64,000 bases of DNA, from positions 61,334,513 through 61,398,512 of the forward strand of contig OX454528.1 of the NCBI GenBank assembly GCA_949715645.1, read 5' to 3'. The notes below the pieces were generated by a model. The model had not been told where the DNA came from. It searched no databases and saw only the letters and a list, made by a program, of their open reading frames with translations. A program made the translations under genes and the position numbers. This document shows, in pieces, positions 43,303-52,873 of this stretch. How positions within the stretch are numbered: position 1 is the first letter of the stretch; every line of letters begins with the position of its first letter. This DNA is from Portevinia maculata (taxonomy: Eukaryota > Arthropoda > Insecta > Diptera > Syrphidae).

Positions 43303-44600
43303 TCATGGCAATTGATACTCTTGGATATTTGTCAGACGTTCGCAAGAGGTGGGGCAGTGGGAAAAACTGTTACATGTTACTTGGCCTCGGCGGGATTTTT
43401 TTTTATTTAGTTTTATTATACCAACCAAAAGGAACAAAATAAGTAAAGTAAGAAACAAAAAATAAAACAAACAGGTAATGGAGATCCTTTTTCTACCACG
43501 GTGATAGAGTATTGGCAAAACATTTCTTCGCGAAGATAGTAAAATTCTGAAACTGGAACACAAATATGGTGGTTCGCCCGAGCTTAAGATCTTGTATAGA
43601 AACATAAGATTTCTTATGTTGAGGAATTCGTTTAAAAACACTCCAGGAATTTTAAATGAAACGATCGAAGATGGTCATATCGTTTGAGGGAGTAGATAAA
43701 TCGAATAGATCTGTTGAAGATTAAACTCAACTTATCACTAACACCGGTCGAGCAACCGGAGAATAGTTCACAGCCGTAAGTGAATAAAGGCATAATTAAA
43801 CTTTGAACAAGCTTAGCACGGACGCTGGTTGGTAACAAATGTTTCACTAGCCGGAGAGTGAGGCATGTCTTGCGACTTATATCATGCACATGATCCTTCC
43901 AGGACAGACGACATACATCGATCCTAAGTCCAAGGCTTTCCACACAACTTGAGAATGGAATTAATGTTCTATTTATGTATAGATTATCTAAAGCAGAAGA
44001 AATGGGATATTTAAAAGAAACTTATTTAACCTAGCAAAACAGTATATATTGTTTAGATCATCATTCAGTTTGATAATTGAATTAGAAAGATTTAAGGGAG
44101 CCTTATGGGCCACTTGAGAATCATCCGCATAATGGTGAATTTGAGACTGATAAGGGAAGATCGTTAATAAATAGACTAAAAAGCAACGGTCCTAAGACAG
44201 AGCCCTGTGGAACCCCTTGGCTTAATGTTAAAATGGAAGATGAATTTGAGTTAAGAACAACACATTGCTACCTAGCTTTAAGATACGACCACAAGAGTTT
44301 GCAAGAGCTTCGTGAAAATTTAAAGTTAGTAGAGAGTTTGCTACACAGAATATCGTGATCAATGGTATCAAAAGCCTTAGTAAAATCAAGCAGTACTTGA
44401 ATCGTTGCACATTTATTATCGACATTAACACGGCACTTATCAGTTATAGAAATTAATGTATGTAAGTGATATTCAGCTAGGAATTGTGGCATTTGCCTTT
44501 TCAAAATAATTTCGAAGACTTTGGATAGAATAGGTAGAATGGAGATAGGTCGAAATCAAGAAAGAGAAACAACTGAACTGCGAATCGGAATAACATTTGC
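43303..44600 (-). pseudogene. LINE reverse transcriptase remnant (CR1/L2/Kiri-like)
   Basis: Minus-strand pieces from right to left: FLAEYHLHTLISITDKCRVN and VLLDFTKAFDTIDHDILCSK (RT palm), traces of GVPQGSVLGP near 44200, then RLSWKDHVHDISRK, LVQSLIMPLFTYGCELF and LIFNRSIRFIYSLKRYDH, the thumb and C-terminal region of this group. Stops and frameshifts separate them and the catalytic Asp pair is not found in frame. It lies 3' of the C2-domain gene, in the same orientation. Confidence 0.65.
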
Positions 44601-44639
44601 TCGTTTCCAAGCGTTGGATATGTTTTTGAGTCTGAGACC

Positions 44640-44690
44640 ATAATATTAAGAGTCCAACACACTAACCTCTGCGCCCATTGTATAAATATT
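44640..44690 (-). repeat. possible SINE head scrap
   Basis: Minus-strand GGGCGCAGAGGTTAGTGTGT resembles the A-box region of the SINE at 1220-1441 (AGTTAGTGTGTTGG). No B-box follows. Confidence 0.35.
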
Positions 44691-44710
44691 TGCAGGAAAA
44701 ATAAAAATTT

Positions 44711-44793
44711 TCAGATATCGTTCGACAGTTGCCAAGATCTTTCTATTTCCTTCAAGTGAACCTGCTTGTAGCTGTCACTACGCGGTATTTCGG
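44711..44793 (-). CDS. btsz: candidate last exon of the C2-domain gene
   Basis: An acceptor-like CTATAACAG at 44794 is followed by a frame of 27 codons including a TGA at 44713-44711 (EIPRSDSYKQVHLKEIERSW and six more). Exon e ends in phase 1 and this exon needs one incoming base, so the splice would be in frame. There is no strong similarity to the usual end of a C2B domain, which would contain a Trp-rich helix; KEIERSW is only faintly like it. It may be an alternative end or a chance frame. Confidence 0.35.
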
Positions 44794-45156
44794 CTGTTAT
44801 AGTGTTTCACTGTAATCACCAACTCCAGTCACAGTACCAAGCACTGTGATGTGGATATTAACACACAATTGCGATAGAAGCATCGCAACAGAAGTCTTAT
44901 TGACTATATTGCACTCAAAGCCAACTCAGCAATCGAATTTATCAATCGAAATTGTAAGGACTTTAGGAACCTTTTTTTTGCCCTCTCATCTTTACACTCT
45001 TCCTTAGTAAGATCATTTTGTAAGATACTGAATAAGGGAAATACCGGGAAGTGACATGCTTTACTATTTATGTGATGCTTTAAGACATGCTTTATTATAT
45101 TTATCAGTAAAGAATCTTAACAGCTAAAACCTTAATATTGTGCTCAATAAACTTAC

Positions 45157-45365
45157 CCGTTCCTAAGGAAAACCGTGCGCCGCCAAGAAATTGATTGCTA
45201 ACCAACCGGTCATGATCCCAAATGGTTAGTTCTAGTGCTCTTTCTGAAAGTTCATGCAATGTAACATCCTCGTAGATAAACGTAAAATTCCATGCGGGAG
45301 CCAACGACTTTTTAAAAATATGTGTTTTTTGCTTGGAACTGCGTGTTCGATTTGGGAGAAGATAG
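45157..45365 (-). CDS. btsz: synaptotagmin-like protein, exon e (C2B second half)
   Basis: A 209-bp exon between acceptor TTTAATAG (45366) and donor CGG|GTAAGT. It encodes YLLPNRTRSSKQKTHIFKKS, then LAPAWNFTFIYEDVTLHEL, ELTIWDHDRLVSNQFLGGAR and FSLGTG. These are the middle beta-strands and the last Ca-binding-type loop (WDHD) of a C2 domain. It completes the Ser codon split with exon d and leaves in phase 1. The NRTRSSKQKT and LGTG features match synaptotagmin-like (granuphilin-type) C2B domains, which dock vesicles and bind membrane lipids. Confidence 0.85.
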
Positions 45366-45430
45366 CTATTAAACATAAAATAGTTGACACAGTTACTTAA
45401 CTTCAAATAAAGACGAATGAATTAAAATAC

Positions 45431-45648
45431 CTCTTGCAGAAGGTATCGCATGTCCCACTTGTCCTCAAAGAATGTAGATTTTTTGCTTCTTTTATCAATA
45501 CATGGAGTTCTCCTTTGTTATGCGATTTTATGTTTCCTAGTTTACAGAAACTACTATCTGATGTGGGTACTTGTGGGTCTAATGATACAAACTTCAAACC
45601 TACTACCATATCCCCACGATATCTGACATGTTCATCTATATCTTCATT
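45431..45648 (-). CDS. btsz: synaptotagmin-like protein, exon d (linker and C2B first half)
   Basis: A 218-bp exon from acceptor TATCTTTAG (45649) to donor AGAG|GTATTT. It reads NEDIDEHVRYRGDMVVGLKF (linker), then KGELHVLIKEAKNLHSLRTS, the first C2B beta-strands, and ends CDTFCKR, where SDPFVK is typical. It starts in phase 0 and ends in phase 2, matching exon e. The acidic Ca-binding residues expected in the first loop are partly absent (GTCDTFCK), so this C2 domain may bind lipid or protein without calcium. Confidence 0.85.
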
Positions 45649-45710
45649 CTAAAGATATAGAAATATAGAAAAAAACATAGATATGGAAATTTTTTTAATT
45701 TCTTAAAAAC

Positions 45711-45965
45711 CTTTTCCTGTAGGAAGTACCATTGTGACTGCGGGTTATCAAATACTTTTCCTTGCAAATTAATAGTGACTTCTCCTAAAAAGTCATTACG
45801 GCAAAACATATCTGAGTGCCAAACAGTGACCCATACAGATCTTGTTTCTAAGTTTGCTACGGACACATTAAACCGCATAATTTCATCGAATATAGGATTT
45901 AAAGTGTTCTTTTTCACTTTAGTCTTCCGTTTACCGTTTTTAGATTTATCTGGTAACAGATATAC
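45711..45965 (-). CDS. btsz: synaptotagmin-like protein, exon c (C2A second half)
   Basis: A 255-bp, phase 0-0 exon, acceptor TTTTTAAG at 45966 and donor AAAAG|GTTTTT. It encodes VYLLPDKSKNGKRKTKVKKN, TLNPIFDEIMRFNVS, WVTVWHSDMFCRNDFLGEVT and NPQSQWYFLQEK. This is the KRKTKVKK polybasic strand and the WHSD loop of a C2A domain of the Slp type; FLGEV is characteristic. The neighbouring introns are about 60 bp, typical of flies. Confidence 0.88.
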
Positions 45966-46025
45966 CTTAAAAAGTGCAGATATACATGTTAATAAAATTT
46001 TATATTTGTGGTTTTTCTATAATAC

Positions 46026-46220
46026 CTTAACATATGGATCACTTTTACATCTTTTTGTATCAGCGGCTGCTAAGTCCTTACATTTAACAATGTGAATTTC
46101 GAATGCACTAACCTTGTAGTTATATTGCATAGCAAACTCAATTTGACCCTTAACTCGAATACTATCATATCGATTGTCGAAAGCATCAGAATAAACACTT
46201 GTTAGAGAATCAGACCGGTT
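46026..46220 (-). CDS. btsz: synaptotagmin-like protein, exon b (C2A first half)
   Basis: A 195-bp, phase 0-0 exon. After acceptor TATTATAG (46221) it reads NRSDSLTSVYSDAFDNRYDS, then IRVKGQIEFAMQYNYKVSAF, EIHIVKCKDLAAADTKRCKS and DPYVK before donor AAG|GTATTA. The SVYSD lead and the KDLAAAD...SDPYVK loop are hallmarks of synaptotagmin-like protein C2A domains. In Drosophila the only gene of this type I know is bitesize, required at apical membranes and for growth. Confidence 0.88.
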
Positions 46221-46265
46221 CTATAATATAAAAAAAGTTAAAATTACAATGTTCTAAGTGTATAC

Positions 46266-46372
46266 TTGCCAATCTTTTACCACAAAGTTAGCATTACTAC
46301 GCTTATAAAGATGATTTCGTTGTAAGCCAGGTGATTTGTTATTGCAACTGAATTCCGATATCGAAAAATCGT
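46266..46372 (-). CDS. btsz: synaptotagmin-like protein, exon a (upstream of C2A)
   Basis: A 107-bp exon between acceptor GCTTTCAG (46373) and donor GGCAA|GTATAC. It begins with two bases of a split codon and reads DFSISEFSCNNKSPGLQRNH, LYKRSNANFVVKDWQ, ending in phase 0 to match exon b. It is linker sequence without a known fold. The N-terminal part of the gene must lie further right; no convincing upstream exon was found in the window, where transposon sequence starts at about 46670. Confidence 0.75.
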
Positions 46373-46449
46373 CTGAAAGCAAGATTAAAAAAATAATTTG
46401 AAATTGATACATATGTTTTAAAAATAAACAAATTAATTATAATTTAATT

Positions 46450-46622
46450 TTAGACAAAGAACAGCACTTCAACTGCGACTTGGACTTTGACATGACGCCG
46501 CACGTTTTAGAGCCAATGATTTTTTTGGGGACGGAACACATTAGCACCTCAACCTCAACTTCCAGTTCAACGTTAGACCCAAATTCAAAATTAGAAGTTG
46601 AAGTGTTGAATTGCAAATCCTA
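46450..46622. other. short stretch open on both strands
   Basis: About 57 codons open on plus (EQHFNCDLDFDMTPHVLEPM, ending NCKS then TAA) and also on minus (VEVLMCSVPKKIIGSKTCGV, ending SKIKL then TAA). Internal near-repeats such as ACCTCAACCTCAACTTCC explain part of it. No family recognised. Confidence 0.35.
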
Positions 46623-46669
46623 ACAAACACACGAAAGCGTATTTGTTTTTATTTTAAAAGAATTTTCTC

Positions 46670-47438
46670 GATTGTTTACAACAATATCAAGTCGAATTTA
46701 GAGGATCGCTATCTGTATCTTTCACAGCCCAGTCTGGAGTTCCCCAAGGAAGTCACCTCGGACCAATTCTATTTATACTAGCCATTAATGATGTTAAGGC
46801 ATGTATAAATCAGAGTAATATCCAGATCTACGCTGATGATATGAAAATATATAAATCCGTCACTAGTCAGAAAGACAGAATTTTTTTTCAATCTGACATT
46901 AATAGCTTCTAAACGTAAAAAGGTGGGCGAAAGAATTTAATGACCCATACGTTTGTATGTCATTGTACAATTGTTTTGTCCGTCCGATTCTAGAGTATGC
47001 CTCACACGTCTAGGCAGCGTTCTACAACATTCATTCAAATCGAATAGAACAGAAGCCATTCAATGTACATTTATTCGACTTCCATGGGATGATCCATTTA
47101 ACCTTCCTCCTTAGAGTCAACGTATCAAGCTTCTTCAAATGTTACCCCTTTCTCAACGAATGCTTAATAGCGATATAAGTTTTTTACAGCAGGTTATATC
47201 CGGTCAAATAGATGAACCTGAGTTGCTGTCGTCTATTGGCTTTAATTTTCGTGGTGGTGCCCATAATTTACGTAGTGTTGATTTATTGTTTAGCCCCCGT
47301 CATAAAACGAATTATGGGAGGCATGAGCCTATTAGTCGCATGAGTAGAATCTATAACCTAAATGGTTATGTGATTGACTTGCATGTTAGTAAAATTAAGC
47401 TTAAAAATATTTTGCGTAATAATGCCTTAGTGTCTTAA
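46670..47438 (+). pseudogene. LINE fragment, same family as 56204-59664
   Basis: Nearly identical wording to the 3' part of the large LINE: AQSGVPQGSHLGPILFILAI, YADDMKIYKSV at the RT catalytic site, RWAKEFNDPYV, and LLSSIGFNFRGGAHNLRS to the end ALVS. About 220 bp are missing at 46912 and several frameshifts are present. The 3' UTR continues into the tandem repeat at 47517. Confidence 0.85.
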
Positions 47439-47516
47439 ATTCTTTGCATGATTTGTGTCTGTGTTAGTATTTTATAGGTACATAATTATTGTCTTTCTAA
47501 TTGTTTTACTTTGCTT

Positions 47517-47838
47517 AGGTCCTTACTACCACATGATGAGCCTGTGAGAGCACTGAAAAGCCCTTCAAAAACAGAAAATCAATGCGCACAAGTAGATGAC
47601 AACCAGCGCAACTCAAAATACGGAAGAGTATACGTTTTACAACGTCCTCAACACACAGGTCTTAAAAAATAATGGAAAGGTCCTTACTACCACATGATGA
47701 GCCTGTGAGAGCACTGAGAAGCCCTTCAAAAACAGAAAATCAATGCGCACAAGTAGATGACAACCAGCGCAACTTAAAATACGGAAGAGTATACGTTTCA
47801 AAACGTCCTCAACACACAAGTCTTAAAAAATAATGGAA
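47517..47838 (+). repeat. 161-bp tandem duplication (LINE 3' UTR unit)
   Basis: Two units of 161 bp, differing at only a few positions, start AGGTCCTTACTACCACATGA at 47517 and 47678. Their beginning (ATGATGAGCCTGTGAGAGCA) is also the 3' UTR end of the LINE at 59555-59576. Confidence 0.9.
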
Positions 47839-48529
47839 ACTTGTCAATGCATTTTTGGAGTAAGGATATAGCAGCCTTTGCTTTGTCATATCATGGAATG
47901 TAACACACCCAATACTATGTATAAAACTAAGGATTCCTATATGTATGTTTTTCTACCTAAAAGGAATAAAATGTGGTAATCGCTGTAAAACCCTGGACCT
48001 TACTAATATTTAGCTGCAAATATCCGATCTTACCGATCTTTAACAGAATTTTACCAGTTCACACGTTCTTTCTTACAGTATTCTAATTAATGTTATTGTT
48101 ATCTCATAGAATCCCATTCCCGTCCCGTCCCAATCCTAATCAGTGTTGCCAGCATTGACTATTTATCGTCAATTAAAATACTCGAATTTTTCACTCGCTT
48201 CTTATTTGTCAATTTTTAGGTTCCTTAGAAAATTAATTAAAAAATGCATAATTCATTAAAAAATCGGTATACTTGTTTTTCTTGCGAACATACTCGTACA
48301 ACTAAAACTTTCACAAAAAATTAAATTGTGAACGTGAAATCAGCTCACATGACCTATGCATGATTACGAAAACACATTATTTGTCCAAATATATGTCCCC
48401 TTCCAGCAAAATGCTTATTTTTGAACATTGAAAAACATTGGAAAATGCAAAGTACTAAAGTCTCTCAGACGTGTGTGGTGTATTTGATTTGTGTTTGGAA
48501 CTTCACGCCGGCCGGTAAACAAAATTTAA
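47839..48529. other. gene-free stretch
   Basis: AT-rich sequence without coding motifs or terminal repeats. Confidence 0.5.
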
Positions 48530-48575
48530 AAAAAGGCTACAGTCCGCTTGGGCGAACTGTAGCATACGCCTATTC
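48530..48575 (-). repeat. mini-me/DINE 3' hairpin scrap
   Basis: GCTACAGTCCGCTTGGGCGA is the complement of the hairpin end seen near 35070-35090. Confidence 0.5.
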
Positions 48576-48579
48576 ATCA

Positions 48580-48645
48580 CCTTCTTCTTCTTTTTCTTCT
48601 TCTTCTTCTTCTTCTTCTTCTTCTTCTTCTTCTTCTTCTTCTTCC
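48580..48645 (+). repeat. TTC microsatellite
   Basis: An almost pure CTT/TTC trinucleotide run of about 65 bp. It explains the poly-Ser and poly-Arg frames that can be read here. Confidence 0.95.
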
Positions 48646-48737
48646 TTTAATGGCGGTTAGCCAGACGGGGTTCCGCACAAGAACTCTCTGAAAACAGAGA
48701 GACACCGGCGGTACCCATTCAGACACTGAAACGCAAA

Positions 48738-48960
48738 ATTCTAGATAACGCGTTAATAGAAGCAAACAATAGGTGGAATAGCATCAGTACATGTCATCAA
48801 AGCCAATTTGGACCAAATACGATGCAAAAAGAACATCCAAACTTCTCTCCATCAGAAGGAAAAATATCAGCTCTGTAATCGGAGCAATCACTGGCCACTG
48901 CCTTTTAGGCAGACATGCCACCAGACTGGGAGCTCCATCAAATGACTTCGCCGGGCCTCC
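48738..48960 (+). pseudogene. LOA-type LINE C-terminal scrap
   Basis: ILDNALIEANNRWNS, then KRTSKLLSIRRKNISSVIGA followed by ITGHCLLGRHATRLGAPSND, corresponds to the segment after RNase H in LINEs A and C (TVIGIMSGHCLLRKHARRLG). It stops before the Cys/His cluster. Confidence 0.65.
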
Positions 48961-49135
48961 CGATTAGTAACCCTGAACAACAATATGGTCAACAATAAAT
49001 ACCCGATCCCTAAGATAGAGGAAAAAAATTAAAATACGTCGAGTATTATTGCATTTTCGATATATCTATTTGCATCCGCAAATGACAGAGAAAAGCGCTC
49101 TGCTTCCAACTATTAGTACTACCAATGTGCCGCTT

Positions 49136-49140
<5 letters not shown>

Positions 49141-49167
<27 letters not shown>
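49141..49167 (+). repeat. CT microsatellite
   Basis: A pure CT dinucleotide run. Confidence 0.95.
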
Positions 49168-49194
49168 ATGGGGTTTAGGTGGCTGGGGGCGGGG

Positions 49195-49325
49195 CTTATA
49201 TGTGCTTATGACCGGCCCGTATCTGTATGTGTATTTAGAGCGATACGATTGGTTGATTTACATATCTATGAGCTTTTATGTGCCGCTTATGCCCGCCCCG
49301 TATCTTAATGTCTATTTAGTGCGAT
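49195..49325 (+). repeat. diverged two-unit tandem repeat
   Basis: GCTTATGACCGGCCCGTATC and, about 85 bp on, GCTTATGCCCGCCCCGTATC start two similar units, each continuing with GTCTATTTAG or GTGTATTTAGAGCGATACGATT-like sequence. Confidence 0.6.
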
Positions 49326-49426
49326 GCGATTAGTTTATTTTCATTATTTGAATTTCGAAAAGTTCTTAATGACCGGGAGTACCTACGGTTTTCGCAGCAA
49401 CAGGTCCACTAGGGATTTGATGACTT

Positions 49427-50470
49427 AACTAACCGAAAAGTGGAACCAATCTCTTCCCCAAGTTGAAGAAAGTAAGATAGTTGTGATTGATATTTCAAAG
49501 GCATTTGGCAGAGTTTGGCACCAAGCTCTCGTGTCGAAAATGCGTGCATTTGGAATCGATGATACCTTTCTTCAATGGAGTAAAAATTACCTTTTTGAAT
49601 TATTGAACGGTCCAATTCAAGTTGTTTTGGACGGTTTCAAGTCTGCAACTCAACAAATAAATGCTGGTGTTCCCTAAAGCTCTGTTTTGTCTTCGACTCT
49701 CTTGCTCATTTTTGTAAATGATTTCCTGTCTATTACCTCCGATCCACTCCTTCGCCGATGACAGTACACACAGCTTCTCATATTCGTTTCTTGGTTCACG
49801 CCCCTCACCATCGGGTGTGGAACTGGAACGACAACGTATGTTAAGCTCATTGAATTCCGATCACGACAGCGTAACTCAGTGGGGTGTAACTAATAGAATG
49901 GAATTTAATGCTTCCAAAACGCAATGCTGTCTTCTGTCATTAAAGCAAAACCCTAACACAATGCCATTGTCCATGAATGGCACTTGCATCGTTGAAACCG
50001 AACGGCTTTCCGTTCTCGGTATGTGTGATAATGACAACTTTCGTTGGTATGACCACATATTCGACGTCGCCAAGAACGCAGCGAAATGCCTAGGCTATAT
50101 TTAGAAAATATTCAATCCCTCTGATCTGGCTACTATTTATAAGGCGTTTATCCGTCCAAAAGTTGAGTACAATGCGCATATCTGGTCTGGTGCACCAATT
50201 ATTTATTTGGAGTTACTTGACAGGATCCAATAACGCGCGATACAACTCATTGGTGACTGTGACATCGCGAGATCGCTTGTCTCTGGTCTCTCGTTATTTC
50301 CGCCATAAGTGCTCAAACAAAATAGCCAGTTGCATTCCACCCCTAGAACATTTCAACCGCAATACAAGGAATGCGCATCAGTATACACTTAAGCATGTAT
50401 TCGGACATACAGTGAAATACAAGAACAACACGAATGTGGAATGCTCTTCCTCGCTTGTCTACAAATTATA
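49427..50470 (+). pseudogene. CR1-like LINE reverse transcriptase remnant
   Basis: Pieces in order: LTEKWNQSLPQVEESKIVVI, DISKAFGRVWHQALVSKMRA (palm), a stop where GVPQGS is expected, and SFADDSTHSFSYSF (the catalytic ADD box). Then come WGVTNRMEFNASKTQCCLLS, RLSVLGM, HIFDVAKNAAKCLGYI, YKAFIRPKVEYNAHIWSGAP and AIQLIGDCDI. At least four stops or frameshifts are present. The wording is typical of CR1-like elements common in insects. Confidence 0.7.
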
Positions 50471-50479
50471 ATCTACAAT

Positions 50480-51680
50480 CATTCAAAACCCTCTCTCCCT
50501 ATCTTCTAACATTAATTTCCTTAACGCCCGCGCTGTGTAGCTATAACATAAGTGTATTCAAAAATCCCTTTAGTGCGAGTACATTATAAGAAAAATATAT
50601 ATATATGTACTGAGGTCTATATTTAAATTAAATAAAAATGAATTAAAAGTACTAGCTGGTGACCACACTAAAATGGAAAATTTTACGTTCTTTTATTCAC
50701 TATATTTGAATTAAATAAAAAAACACAGGTCACTAACTGTTGTATACCCTATTCCTATCCCTCATAAAGTGGAGCAAAACTCTGAGTATGGCAGTGCCTC
50801 TACCGCCATATGTTTAAAACTCGAATCGCGGCTGATATCAGACGGAGATACCGATGGTGTTGATGTCGTAATTCTGCGTTTTCGTCGTTGCCCAGACTTT
50901 AATGGTGACGGTGACACAATGTCGAGCGTATTACACACGCCAAGTTCGAGTAAAAATGTTTGGTCGTCGACAGCGAAGTTCTAAAAAAGGTACACAAAGA
51001 ACAAATGAATAAGTCTGAAACACAAAACCAATAAAGGCGAAGAAATAGTTACCAATTCCATAGACGAATTCGATTGGGTCGATTGGAGAACTTTATTGGC
51101 TTTCAAAAACATCATTGGCAGGTAATGGGATTGATTCGCTAGCACCTTGAATTGATTTTCTTTTACGATATTTGTCAAGGTTGCTGTGGAATGTTTGCCT
51201 TTGCAGTCGTTGAGAATCATATGGATAGCGTCCGCATCTTCCTGCTATAAGGCTTCTTTCGGCAGGTTATATTATGAGCATGCCGCAAACTGCGTCGCGT
51301 CTCGATTTTCTGAATTAAATTTGAAATTTGATCCTGGGACCACTCACTCGTCAACTTTTTTGCTATACGATTTTTGAATCTTTGGTTTTTTTAACAGTTT
51401 TAGACTTTGCCGGCGACTGCGATAGTTTTAGAAGTTCAACGGCCGAAATGTTTCCAGACTAAAATCAATTCAAAAATCGAAAAAAAGTAGCACCGAAACT
51501 TTGTTTTCCCCGTTTAAATGTGAAAAATAATTATCTGACAATAAAGAAATTGTCAGACGTCATAAGAACAGCACATCTGACAAAAGCAAATGAGTCTGCA
51601 TGTCCTAAACGCCTGACAATGGTCTGACAATGGTACAACAACAATGTATTTGCTGCAAATATTGTAAGACAAAATTGTAA
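50480..51680. other. region without recognised genes
   Basis: Contains a mini-me/DINE scrap at 50735-50775 (listed). Minus-strand frames at about 51220-50981 and 51400-51230 (EWSQDQISNLIQKIETRR) look faintly protein-like but match no family I can name. Confidence 0.35.
50735..50775 (-). repeat. mini-me/DINE 3' scrap
   Basis: ACCCTATTCCTATCCCTCAT is the complement of the GAGGGATAGGAAT...GGGTAT segment near 35030-35060. Confidence 0.45.
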
Positions 51681-51681
51681 G

Positions 51682-52063
51682 TTCACAAGCTATCTTAAGG
51701 TCAAATAATAACATCTTAAACGGTGAAGTTGTTAGTACTGTAGATATCGGTTCTTCACAAAACAATTCAATTGGATCGCTTTTGGGTTTTAGTAAGAGAA
51801 AACTTTCTGCCAACGTGACTCATGAATCAGATCCATACGTCAATATCAATATAGTTAATACCGTGCGAATTGAGTGTAATTTGATTGATGGAACATTTAT
51901 CAACAGTCAACCTGCGCATATGCTTCATAATTTTGCTGTAAGGCTTAGTCCGGGATATAAAGTAGTAGAGGTTCCACGAAATGTCATCTATTTGCACGAA
52001 GATAGGTTCTATAACCTTAAAACTATTGGATCAAGACGAAAATCGTATAAGCTTTCGAGGTAA
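51682..52063 (+). pseudogene. C-terminal-type fragment of a conserved protein of unknown function
   Basis: An open frame reading NNILNGEVVSTVDIGSSQNN, then SIGSLLGFSKRKLSANVTHE, VNTVRIECNLIDGTFINSQP and GYKVVEVPRNVIYLHEDRF. I recall this pattern from the C-terminal half of a conserved protein that occurs in many copies in insect and cnidarian genomes, mainly among mobile or virus-like elements. Its function is not known to me, and a structural (capsid-like) role is only a suspicion. The frame ends at 52063 without the expected last segment. The N-terminal-type fragment lies downstream at 52318, so the order is reversed relative to one intact gene. Confidence 0.45.
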
Positions 52064-52317
52064 ATATATTACAGCTCGAATGCATCTTAAGGCACAATAA
52101 TGATTATATATGATAGTTCATGGAACTATAACTATAAAAGTGATCAAGATCATAATAGACCCATCAATACTCCGCCATCATCCTCTGTGTGAACAACTAC
52201 TAGATAGCTCGACAAACAAAATCAGCAATATTTACAATCAATAGATTACAAATTAAAAAGAAAACACAAGGGAAAGAATATTTTCCAAGCCTTTAAAATT
52301 ACATTATACAAATTTGT

Positions 52318-52502
52318 GTGCAGCATCGAAATATTAATATTTTACACTCAGAAAATTATATACATATTGAAGGAACTGTATCAACAGATAAAGGATCAAA
52401 AGTCAGCAATGAAGTTGCCATCCTATTTGATGAAATCCGCTATGAGCTGAATGGAATAGAAATTGATAGTACTCGTAGTGTTGGTCTCACCACAACTAAA
52501 AA
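52318..52502 (+). pseudogene. N-terminal-type fragment of the same conserved protein
   Basis: HRNINILHSENYIHIEGTVS and AILFDEIRYELNGIEIDSTR followed by SVGLTTT correspond to the N-terminal half of the family described for 51682-52063. The family-like sequence stops at about 52500, where one arm of a long inverted repeat starts. The rest of the open frame, to 52773, is repeat-derived. Confidence 0.45.
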
Positions 52503-52605
52503 AAATCAAACCAATAGAGACGAAAGCCTCCGCAGCTGGTGCTCTCAATATTTATCATGTAATTTAAATTATATGTTTATAAATTTTAATAATAATAATA
52601 TATGT
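52497..52605 (+). repeat. left arm of ~105-bp inverted repeat
   Basis: Starts AATCAAACCAATAGAGACGA; its complement forms the right arm at 54391-54500 with roughly 90% identity by eye. It begins inside the protein fragment at 52318-52502. Confidence 0.85.
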
Positions 52606-52873
52606 TATACAATGGATGCTGGTCACCTAACTCTTCTATCGATATTAACGAATTCTATTTTAATTATCATTTTAAGAAATTGGTATTACGATTGGCGTTG
52701 CAAAGTCGTTTATCGTTGTTTTATGCGGCGTAACACCTTACTACCTTATTATGATTTTCGCTTTATTGCTTGATACATTTAAAACGTTATTTTCAGTCGA
52801 ACATAAATTTGGTCCTAGACAAAGGAATGTGTAGTTTTAAATACGTAATGTGTAGGGAGCTAATCAATTATGT

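Noticed and set aside
48421..48765. Poly-Ser and poly-Arg proteins
   Set aside because: Translation of a TTC microsatellite on either strand.
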